DNA of 64,000 nucleotides from the NCBI GenBank assembly GCA_037447655.1, contig JBBHKE010000394.1, forward strand, positions 1 to 64,000. Direction: 5' to 3'. Of the stretch, positions 54,613 to 64,000 are shown piece by piece. The notes under the pieces are model-generated. The model worked only from the letters and a program-made list of their open reading frames with translations, did not search any database and had not been told where the DNA came from. Position 1 is the stretch's first letter; every line of letters begins with the position of its first letter. This stretch comes from Zygnema cylindricum. Lineage: Eukaryota > Streptophyta > Zygnematophyceae > Zygnematales > Zygnemataceae. The position numbers and the translations under genes were made by a program.

Positions 54613-55648
54613 TGTTGAAAATAATAAAATTCTAAAGTATTTTCTAGGTTTAATAGGTTAGTATAAAAGAAAAGAAAAAGAACGGACAGCCTGCCTCCAC
54701 CTCTTCTCTCTAGCCCCCATACTTCTTGTAGTCACTGAAGGATAGAGAGGGTAGTTGATCCATGGGTGCCTTAGTTCAACAGGCAGTTATTTTTAGTAAG
54801 CTACTAAAAATATAAATGACGAACCCGGGATTTGATCGTAGTACCTTCGGATCGTCAAGTTAGCCGATAGCGGTCAGCTTTATCTTATAAGACTAGGCCT
54901 AATGCTAAATGCTATAGTATGTGATAGATATATATATCTATAATAAGGAACAAATTCATTTAACTTAAAATGTATACGGCTTGCATAGATACAGTTTTAT
55001 TAAAGTACGAAGTGCGACAGTTTTTCAAAACGAATACCACACATTTTGTTTTGACAGGGAATCAAATATTGCGCAAGTATTTATAACGGCTAAGATTGCG
55101 TCTCGTTGCAAATCCAACGGCTCGAATCATCGCCGAAATCCCGCATTGGTCGTTTTGTCGTTTTGTGACGTGGCATAACCTGGAACCACGTGGAGAGATG
55201 ACATTCGGTCATAGGAATTCCGACAAATGTACGGACGAGTGAAAAGCAAACACGCGTCTTAATAGCCTTGTCGTACATAGGCCGTACAAAAGGTACACCA
55301 GCAGTAGTACATTTTTGGTACGGTACAGTAATCTGATTGGTCCGTACTTCAACAGATAGAAGTTATTAGAGGGAATCAGGACTTAGAAAATTTTGGTAGG
55401 TAGTCACCTCTCTCTTTGAGAGTTTCTACAAATTGTCATTTTTTATTGCCCCATAACTTATCGGCTGGTTAGCCGTTTTCAGTGATTCTTTTTGCTACAA
55501 ACTTAAGGGAGTCCAGGCTGCATAGGGGTGGAGTCAAATTGTCATTTTGCCTTGCTGGATAGCAGTGGTTGTGGCTTGAAGTGGGTTAGTTAAATACTAT
55601 CTAGAGGCTTTCTGTATTGTGTGGTCCAATGGAGGACACAGAATTGCA
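54613..55648 (+). repeat. Copia 3 5' LTR
   Basis: 1036 bases with TG...CA ends. It includes the antisense tRNA-like segment near 54815-54900 and the conserved CAGTGATTCTTTTTGCT. Confidence 0.85.
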
Positions 55649-56783
55649 CGTTATGGGCCCACCCTCTAGGGTGCCCACCTTCAATGGATCTGGGTTCATC
55701 TATTGGGAAGCCATGATGATGGGAGCTTTGTGCAAAAAACGATACTTGGATATTGTTAGTGCACAAGTGAAATGTCCGCCTTTAGGAACCCCACCCAAAT
55801 TTGGAGGAGTAAGGTTTCTTGCATCAATGGCTGCCTTAGCGGAGGAGGCAAATGATGGGGACAGCAGTGTGTCCGAAAAAGGTAAAGGGAAGGAGACACC
55901 CCTCACTCCTATTGCCACAATACCCGAAGCGGCGATCGTGAAGACCGCGGAGAACAATTCTCAAATGTGGGAGGATGTATGCTTGGCTGTTAAGAACTTT
56001 ATTCTCAGGCACCTCACTCAAGCTTTGGCCACTCCAAATCTTCACATTTACAAGGTCGAGGAGTTGTGGGTGAGTTTGGTGGAGATTTAGAGAGCTGGAA
56101 CTATTCACGAGCTCCAGTTAGCTAAGTAAAAGCTAGTGAGTTACATACAAAGGAGGAAAGATGTAAGATTACTGTAATGATCTTTCTTGTTTGTATATGG
56201 AGATGGAAAGTGCGAAGTGGAAAGGTACAATGAAAATGAAAGTTAACACCCTCATGATGAAGTTACCAGATTAGTTCGAGAACATAGTGTATCGAGTACA
56301 GGAAATGCCTAATTATTCATAGAAATGGAACACAATGGTCACGATGATACTTGTGTAGGAAAACACAATGGAGATTAGGAGATGAGGGAAGAGCATTCAA
56401 GCTCTAACAACAAGAGGATACCAATGGGGGAAGGACCTAAAGAAACCTTACAATGGAAAAAGAGATCATTCTGGGGGACCGAGGCCCCTAAAGGGTCTTT
56501 GTCATTTTTGCAAAAAGCCGGGACACTTTATCGCAGATTGTGTCAACCTATCGAAGCTGAGGCTCCAAGGGAACCGTTAAGGGGGTTTTTTCGGAGGAAG
56601 AAAAAGGCACTTGTGGTTACAAAAGTGACAAGAGAAACCAAGGATGAGTCCTCTGAGGAGGATGGGGAGCTTCTTCTTGACGAGAGCGTAGAGGAGAAGG
56701 AGATCCCTCGGAGACATAAGTGTGCCCTTGGAGCAATTCCAGAAGCTCCACAAGAAGGATGGATTATTGTCTGAGGTGCATCT
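55649..56783 (+). pseudogene. Copia 3 gag, decayed
   Basis: MGPPSRVPTFNGSGFIYWEA starts after GTTATGGGCCCACC. ILRHLTQALATPN follows, then a heavily mutated stretch (56090-56380). The zinc knuckle region reads LCHFCKKPGHFIADC if one frame change is allowed near 56500. The acidic tail leads to a protease-like GWII. Confidence 0.7.
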
Positions 56784-59700
56784 ATGCATATGTGTCGTGA
56801 TAAAAAACTCTTCACTAAGCTAAAAAAGATCCCTATTGTAGAAATAAAGTATGCGGATGGGAGATTGGTTACTACAAATCTAGTGGGATCAAAAGATCTA
56901 AAAGTCTTAGTGGAGGGTAAGATTTCTATACTTACATTCTCAGATGTACTCTACATTTCTCAAGTGAGTAAAAATCTTGTCTCTACGTCTGTGCTATATG
57001 AGAAGAAGTTTGATACCTTCACTAGAAAGGGAGTCTTTACAGCTAAGTATGAGGATGAAGTTTACCTCATTGCAGATAAGGGTAGCCAAAAAATGTTTAG
57101 GCTTAACCTGAGTAATGAAAAGAAAAATGCTTATTATATTGGTGTTCCTAAGTTGTTGATTTGGCATAAGCGGTTCGGGCATGTGCATTTTGATAGGTTG
57201 AGGGAAATGAAAAAGCTTGGGGTATAAGAAGGCATTCAGTTTGGGGATAATGAAATGATGGATGATTGTAGTGGTTGTGCTCAAGGTAAGGCTCACAGAC
57301 TTCCCTTTCCCAAAGCCGCCACATATAGAGGAGAGAAAGTGTTAGACTTGATCCACACAGATATTTAGGGACCAGCAAAAGTACCTTTGGTTGGAGGAAA
57401 GAGGTTTATGATGAAAATTACCGATGACTTGTCTAGATACTCGAGAGTCTACTCTCTGAAAAACAAATTCTGAAGCATCAACTTACTTCAAAGAATAGAA
57501 AGCCTGGAGTGAGAAGTTCAATGAAAACCCCATTAAAAGGATAAGGATTGATAACGGGGGGGGAATATACCTCTAACTAGTTTGAGGAATATCTGAGAGA
57601 TAAGGGAGTATTACACCAGAAAACTATACCATATAACCCGGAACAAAATGGGATAGTTGAGAGGTTGAATCAAACACTAAGAGATAATGCATGCAGTATG
57701 TTGGCAGACAAGAAAATATGAAAGAGAATTTGGGCAGAAGCAATGAATTGTGCTAACTACATTAAGAATAGAGTCCTTACCTCAGCTATAAAGAGAGTGA
57801 CACCTTATGAGAGATAGGTCGGAAGGAAACCAGATATCTCACACCTTAAATTATTCGGTAGCCAAGTTTACAGTCTTAACACGGATAGGAAAAACTGGAA
57901 ACTAGATGCTAAGGGAAAACCTGGATACTTTGTGGGATATGAATAGGATGTTAAGGGATATAGAGTCTATGACTTAGAAAAGAAAGATATAATTCTGGTC
58001 AAACACTTAATTGTCAGGGATGAAAGGAAGTCATTTGACCCCTTGAAATATACAAAGAAGATAAGAATCAGATTTGAGTTCGATAGTGAGGAAAACTCGG
58101 TCGTTCCCGAAAGGGACATGAGTGAAACTGTGATTGCATATTCAGGGGAGATCCAAGATACAAGAGACTCACCGGAATCCTCACATACTCTTACAGACTT
58201 CGAGGAGATACAAGAAGCAAGACAAGAACCGGCTTCCATGGATAGGGGAGCCGATGAGACAGTGAGAAGAAATCCAAGACTTCCATCCATTCCAGCTTCA
58301 GAGTTTGAGGGAGGAAGGAGGAGCAGCAAAAAGATACAGGAAAAACAAGCTGCCCATAAGGTAACTAAGCTATCTCACCCAGATGAGCCTCAGTCTTACT
58401 TAGAGGCAGTGAATAGTCTAGAGAAAGAAAGATGGATTAGAGCCATAAATGATGAGATGGCTTCTATCATAGAAGCAAATACTTGGGAATTAGCGGATTG
58501 TCCTCCAGACAGAAAACCTATTGGGTGTAAATGGGTATTTAAACTAAAACTGAACCCAGATAATACCATTGAGAGATATAAGGCTCGATTGGTAGCAAAG
58601 GGGTTCACTCAAAAAGAAGGGATTGACTATGAGGAGACCTTTGCTCTAGTTGTTCGGTTCCCCTCAGTAAGGATTCTCCTCAGTCTGGCCGCAGCGGAAG
58701 ACATGGAAATCCACCAAATGGACATTAAGACAACTTTTCTTAATGGTGAGTTAGAGGAAGAAATTTTCATGAGGCAACCCGAAAGGTTCGTGGAAGAAGG
58801 AGAAAAGAGCAAAGTTTGCCGGCTCATAAAATCCTTATATGGACTAAAACAAGCTCATTGACAGTGGAATAGAAAACTAGATGAGTTTCTCACCGATCTT
58901 GGATATATCTGGATGAGCTCTCACCATTCTATCTATATATTTAAAGATGAGAATGGTGTCATTTTTATTGCAATTTATGTGGATAATCTGCTTGTGTTGC
59001 CTAAGTCTTTGGAGAAGAGGCTGAAAAAAGATCTTAGGGGCAGATTTGATATGAAGGATTTAGGGGAGGCAAAATATATTTTGGGGATCCAAATGGAGAG
59101 AGATAGGGGGTAGAAGATTATCAGACTTACTTAGAAATAAGCAATAGGTAATATGCTTGAGAAATTCCAGATGGAAAATGCTAATAGTTGTACCACTCCC
59201 ATGGACTTGAATAAAGTAAGTGATGGGAGTGTAGAAGGAGGAGTGATGATCTTAGACAATTAGATGAGTTCAGAGGAGAGAGAGTTTATGAAATCTATCC
59301 CTTATAGACAGCTCGTTGGAAGTTTGATCTATTTTATGAATTATACCAAGCCGGATATAGCGGCAACAGTTGTAGTACTTATTAGGAGTTTTAATGAACC
59401 TAGAAAGAGAGATTAGGAGGCAGCCAAGACAGTCATGAGATATCTAGTTGGAACCAGAGATTTATGGTTGCATTTGGGAGGGGATTACACTAATATCACC
59501 AGTTGGAGTGATGCCAATTATGGGGATGCACCTATGAGAAGATGCACTTTTGGATATGTTTTGTATGTGGGGGAAGGTGCTTGCTGTTGGAGCAGTAAGC
59601 AACGAAAGGTGGTTGCTCAATCTACTATGGAGGCTGAGTATATGGCGTCTTGTTGTGCTGAAAAAGAACTAATGTGGGTGAAGTCATTGTTGCAAGAACT

Positions 59701-59979
59701 GGGATATATGGAGGAGGGAGTGCATGAAATCTTTTGCGATAATCAAGCTGCAATCGCAATTGCAGCCAATCCTAAACACCATTTTAAAGCAAAACATATG
59801 AACATAAGATTAAGCTTTGTAAGAGAAAAAGTTGAAAATAAAATTTTAAATCTTTAGTATATACCTGATGAAGAAATGGTGGCTGACATGATGACCAAAC
59901 CTCTGCCCTCTCCTAAATTAAAATATTGTCAGGAAAAATGCGGGTTTAAAAAAAAATTAGACTAATATAATAAGAGGAG
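56784..59979 (+). pseudogene. Copia 3 pol, decayed
   Basis: Pre-integrase sequence at 56784-57227 contains IWHKRFGHVHFDRL. The integrase at 57228-57800 has several stops (57224, 57366, 57498 and others) and a frame change in the DNGGE region. Connector and RT are clean at 58043-58860 ([25 protein letters not shown]), and RT continues with IYVDNLLVL, where the second Asp of the usual VDD box is Asn. RNase H is 59435-59857. More lesions than copia 2. Confidence 0.8.
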
Positions 59980-61016
59980 TGTTGAAAATAATTGATTTCT
60001 ATAGTATTTTCTAGGTTTCCTAGGTAAATATAAAAGAAAAGAAAAAGAACGGATAGCCTGCCTTCACCTCCTCTCTCTAGCCCCCATACTTGTTGTAGTC
60101 ACTAAAGGATAGAGAAGGTGGTTGATCCATGAGTGCCTTAGTTCAACATGGAGTTATTTTTAGTAGGCTACTAAAAATATAACTGACGGACCAGGGATTT
60201 CATCCCGGTACCTTTGCATCGTCAAGTTAGCTGATTGCGGTCAGCTTTATCCCATAAGACTACGACCAATGCTAAATATTATAAAATGTGATAGATATAC
60301 ATATCTATAAATAGCATAAAATTCATTTAACTAAAACTGTATACGGCTTGCATAGACACAGTTTTATCAAAGTACGAAGTGCGACACTTTTTCAAAACGA
60401 ATACCACACATTTTGTTTTGACAGCGAATCAAATATCGCGCAAGTATTTATAACGGCTAAGATTGCGTCTCGTTGCAAATCCAACGGCTCATATCATCGC
60501 CGAAATCTCGGAGTGGTCGCTTTGGTGTTTTGTGACGTGGCATGACCTAGAGCCACGTGGAGAGATGACATTCGGTTATAGGAATTCCGACGAATGTACG
60601 GACGAGTGAAAAGCAGACACGCGTCCGCTTAATAGCCTTGTCGTACATAAGCCGTACAAAAGGTACACCGGCAGTAGTTCTTTTTTGGTACGGTACGCCA
60701 TGTGATTGGTCCGTACTTTAGTATATAGAAGTTATTAGAGGGAATCAAGACTTAGAAAATTTTGGTAGGTAGTCACCTCTCTCCTTGAGAGTTTGTACAA
60801 ATTGGCATTTTTTATTGCCCCATAACTTATCGGCTGGTTGGCCGTTTTCAGTGATTCTTTTTGCTACAGACTCAAGGGAGTCTAAGCTGCATAGGGTGGC
60901 AGTCAACGTGTCATTTTGCCTTCGTGGACAATAGTGGTTGTGGCTTGAAGTGTGTTAGTTAAATTCTATTTAGAGGCTTTCATATTCTGTGGTCCAATGG
61001 AGGACACAATATTGCA
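59980..61016 (+). repeat. Copia 3 3' LTR
   Basis: 1037 bases, preceded by a purine-rich tract AATAAGAGGAG and ending ATATTGCA before AAGAC. Confidence 0.85.
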
Positions 61017-62320
61017 AAGACCGGCAACCGCCACACTAATTTATATTTGGGTGTTATCTGGGTTTCGTAGGACTGTACATACCCACATTACGCGTTCGCG
61101 TCAACCGTACATTTTTCAGATCGTCGTACGTGTTGATTGTACGTATTCGTTTTTGATCGTAATATGCGCCGATGAGAAGTTTACCGTACAGCTTAGAATT
61201 CCCGGATTTTCTGCCGATGGCAACTTCGACCATACGACATACATTCTCCCGGGATTTCCATTGATGGTGAATTCGATTTTTCACGTCGACTGTACGACTT
61301 ATTTTGTCTAGAATTTGTGCGATTGTAAAGTGGACCGTACCTGCGTTCCTATAGTACAACCTTTTATTCCCTTGAATGTCGGTTGACAGCAAAATGTTAA
61401 TCATTTTGCCTAAAGTATGATTTCGACAGTCGATGCGGAGTATGCGATTTTCGTAACAACACATTTGGATTGTCGACGCAATTGACAGACAAATCGGCTG
61501 TAGGTCTGACAAAGCGACGTGATTCGACCATTTTAAGTCGTGAACCATTTGGAGGTTCATGCATTCACATGTAGATAGAAAGGGTTTTAATCCGTAGATT
61601 ATAGATTCTGTAACGTAGGGCATAGGAATTTGGCCTCCTATTGGCTGAATCCAAACTAGACGCAAATATTTACATAGCACGCTGTACTCTGATTGGCTTG
61701 TTTTCACTAGGCGTAGTTTTTGTTACTTAGTTCATATTAGATCATTTCCTGAACACAATATTCAAGTGCAAGAATTATTTATTTTCAGTATTGAGGATTT
61801 TCTGCAGCCATTTTTTTATTTGTAAAATTGTCTGGACAGCTAGAGGTGATTTTCTGCCTTTGCGTGAAGCGTCTAGTTTTCCATATTATTATCAATATCT
61901 TGTAAAGCCTAACATATTAATCTATACGGCTTTGGCCAAGACCTACACAGTTTCCTTTCACTTCTCTCGTCCTTTTAAGTGCATTTCGACCGCGTTCTTT
62001 CGACACAAACTTCTTTTCTCGGCTGTGGCTGAACTATAATTAGTGTGGAAGTTGCATGTTGGGATTATTGATTTTTTGTTTTTATTTCTTGTGATTTTGT
62101 ATTTATTCCTATTTGGCTTATGCGCATATTTTGAGTTTGGCTATCTCAAACTTCATAAGTGTTGGACATATTGTCATTTTCAGTTTGTGTTTGTCTTTCT
62201 CGGTTGTTTATTCTTTGATTTGTTTTATTTACGTATAAATTCAGATTATCTTTTATAAGATAACTCCTGCAAGGAATATAAATAGACCGTGGGGCCTAGT
62301 GGTCATCTATCGGCTTAGTA
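61017..62320 (+). repeat. Repeat B, right copy (after copia 3)
   Basis: It resumes at CGGCAACCGCCACAC and runs to CGGCTTAGTA. Together with 54559-54612 it forms the complete B repeat (about 1358 bases). It carries the TATA box at 62277 and continues straight into repeat A. Confidence 0.75.
62277..62284 (+). promoter_or_regulatory. TATA box near the end of repeat B (right)
   Basis: TATAAATA occupies the same position as at 38877 in the left copy. Confidence 0.5.
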
Positions 62321-62511
62321 AATTAATCGACCTAACCATAACTAGCTAAGTCGTTGACCTTTTTTTTTTCATCTTGCCTGTTGTTATATTTATTCATTTT
62401 TCTCTTTCATGTCTTATTTCATTCACAATATATTTTTCATCGTTTGCGTTTAAGTTGAGCACAGCTGATGATATTGCATACATCTTCACGTTGTTTGACA
62501 CATGCACGACA
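62321..62511 (+). repeat. Repeat A, second copy, ends the giant element
   Basis: It begins AATTAATCGACCTAACC, matches 54366-54558, and ends CACGACA, followed by TAAG and then copia 1 sequence. Confidence 0.75.
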
Positions 62512-64000
62512 TAAGGGTATAGTCCACCAATTCCCAGATATCGGCTGCCTTAATTGAAGCCATCTTCTCATTAATGGCTATTTTCCACCGGTTCCTTTGT
62601 GGACAATTCATCGCCTCACCATAAGTCTTGGGGTTCATTGGGATGAGACAATTTGGTTACCTTGTTGTTAACTTGTTTCTCTTGCGGTCTTTTGCTGCTT
62701 CTCCTTCCACTCTCAAACTTTGATGCCTGAATGGATGGCTTTTGTGGATTCTTTCGAACAATTTTGAATTCTCCCCTATCCCTCAATTCCACGTCTATTT
62801 CCACCACGTCTTCCGCTTCGGTTAGAGTTGGCACTAGGGGTTCCACGGCTGAATCCTCTTTGGTATGATTTGAACCTGCAAGATCATCATCTTCTCAAAA
62901 TCTTGGATAGTTAAGAAGCTCAAAGTCATCAAAATTTTCTCTCTCAAATCTGATTTTGAATGTCTTTGTATGCTTAAAGGGATCTATAGATTTCTCTTCA
63001 TCCATAACCACTAGATGTTTCACTAAGATTATATCTTCTCTTCTAAGATCATAAACTCTATATTGTTTTACATCTTCATCATATCCTAGCAAATATCCTG
63101 GTTTTCTTTTCGGATTCAACTTCCAATTTGACCGATTTGTGTCTAGATTGAACACTTGACTGCCGAAAACCTTTAAGTGTGAAATATGTGGTTTTCGGCC
63201 GGTCCATCTCTCATAAGGAGTTTAGCTTTTTATTGCTTATGTAAGAACTTTATTATTGAGATAATTAGCAGAGTTCATTGCTTCTGCCCAAAATCTCTTT
63301 CTTACTTTCTTATTCGACAACATACTCCTAGTACTATCATTTAGTGTTCTATTTAACCTCTCGGCTACATCATTCTGCTCAAGATTTTTAGGGACTGTCT
63401 TTTGATGTTGCACTCCATCTTCTCTAAAAAAATCCGCAAACTGATTGGATGTATATTCTCCCCCATTATCACTCCTTACTCTAATAATCGAGGTTTCATG
63501 AAGTTTCTCACTCCTTGCTTTATATTCCTTAAAAACATGTGGAATACCCGGTGAAGGCAATTTGGCCGGTCCCCAAAATCCCCCAGATGTAGGCACTTTG
63601 GCAGGTCCCCAAATATCAGTGTGTAACAAGTCTAAAACATTTTCTCCTTTATACGTGGCTTCCTTTGGGAAGGGTAACCTGTGTGCCTTACCTTGAGCAC
63701 AACCACTACAGTCACTTCGGTTTTCATTTTCTCCAAACTGAATTCCTTCCACTATTCCCATCTTTTTCATTTTTTTTCAACTTATCTAAATGCACATGTC
63801 CAATCCCCTCATGCCACAACATAATATCATGAACACTAACATAATAAAGTTTCTTCTTTTCATTGCTTAAAATCAGCCTAAACATCCATTGGCTACCTTT
63901 TTTAGCAGTGAAATATACTTCCTCCTCAAAGCAAGCAGTAAAGGTTCCTTTGTTTGTGCTAGTCTCAAAGCCCTTATCATCTAACACAGACATTGAGATG
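62512..64000 (-). mobile_element. Copia element 1 (minus strand), 5' part
   Basis: This continues the element cut at 36563. Reading leftward on the minus strand from the window edge: pre-integrase (MSVLDDKGFETS), integrase (CSGCAQGKAHRLPF, HTDIWGPAK, SDNGGEYTSNQF, NDVAERLNRTL), then the connector with NPQKPSIQASKFESGRRS to WELVDY at 62530. The integrase core has lost its middle part between HTDIWGPAKVP and FKEYKARSEK. A frame change lies near 63770. The element runs off the window. Confidence 0.8.

Larger units (their letters stand above)
54613..61016 (+). mobile_element. Copia element 3, full length
   Basis: LTRs 54613-55648 (1036 bases) and 59980-61016 (1037 bases) start TGTTGAAAATAA and end ATTGCA. 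Flanks are AGGAC and AAGAC. The uninterrupted sequence exists at about 36600-36625 (GTAAGGACATGCAACCGCC), which acts as an empty site. Its internal region carries many stops. Confidence 0.85.
36564..62511 (+). mobile_element. Giant Ty3/gypsy element with methyltransferase and PHD domains
   Basis: The insertion starts TGTCATGCCGC and ends CACGACA, with CAAG before and TAAG after. It sits inside the copia reading frame between VDYTL and DKKPIG, whose two halves fit together when the insert is left out. Order: repeat B, leader, gag, protease, C5-methyltransferase-like domain, RT, RNase H, DDE integrase, tail, PHD finger, G-run polypurine tract, repeats A-B-A. Nested insertions account for about 15 kb of its 25.9 kb. 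Stops and frameshifts throughout make this copy inactive. Confidence 0.75.

Noticed and set aside
36564-62511. Classifying the giant element as DIRS/Ngaro because of its split repeats
   Set aside because: The polyprotein has a D-D-35-E integrase with an HHCC zinc region and a retropepsin, which are Ty3/gypsy features.

Overview
This is eukaryotic nuclear DNA from a green plant lineage (land plant or close streptophyte alga; I cannot name the species). The evidence is a plant-type ORTHRUS/VIM gene (PHD, RING, SRA), a TIMELESS-family gene with 20 GT-AG exons, telo-box AAACCCTAA motifs in introns, and Ty1/copia and Ty3/gypsy retrotransposons. No rRNA, intact tRNA or CRISPR was seen. Two N gaps (13042-13333 and 30514-30523) lie in pyrimidine or purine tracts.

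Layout: 0-1.5 kb holds a minus-strand RING-type gene whose RING half is split by an intron. 1.5-6.0 kb is a field of small inverted-repeat elements that share one terminal repeat, plus a 23-bp satellite broken by an hAT-like MITE with an 8-bp target duplication. 6.0-19.5 kb is TIMELESS, with a relic exon copy and a duplicated C-terminal three-exon block. 19.5-26.7 kb holds hexanucleotide arrays, two Harbinger-like elements, a solo copia LTR and nested inverted-repeat elements. 27.0-29.6 kb carries the first three exons of an ORTH/VIM gene; the rest is not found before a retrotransposon nest that fills 31-64 kb.

The nest, outermost to innermost: a minus-strand copia (34.9-36.6 kb and 62.5-64 kb) contains a very large Ty3/gypsy element (36564-62511). 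That element is in turn hit by a copia 5' fragment (36986-38083), a full copia with perfect ACCAT duplications (42744-49016), a solo copia LTR with ATTTC duplications (51129-52307) and another full copia (54613-61016).

The notable system is the gypsy element. Between protease and reverse transcriptase its polyprotein carries a cytosine-C5 DNA methyltransferase-like domain, and downstream of the DDE integrase it carries a PHD finger. The methyltransferase frame is continuous once the copia and one target-duplication copy are ignored, apart from three stop codons. The element's repeats are arranged B-internal-A-B-A, like a split direct repeat, rather than as two plain LTRs. A diverged, internally deleted relative lies at 31.0-34.3 kb. 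All retroelement ORFs seen here carry stops or frameshifts, so these copies are decayed. Exon boundaries were worked out by eye from splice sites, phase and family knowledge.
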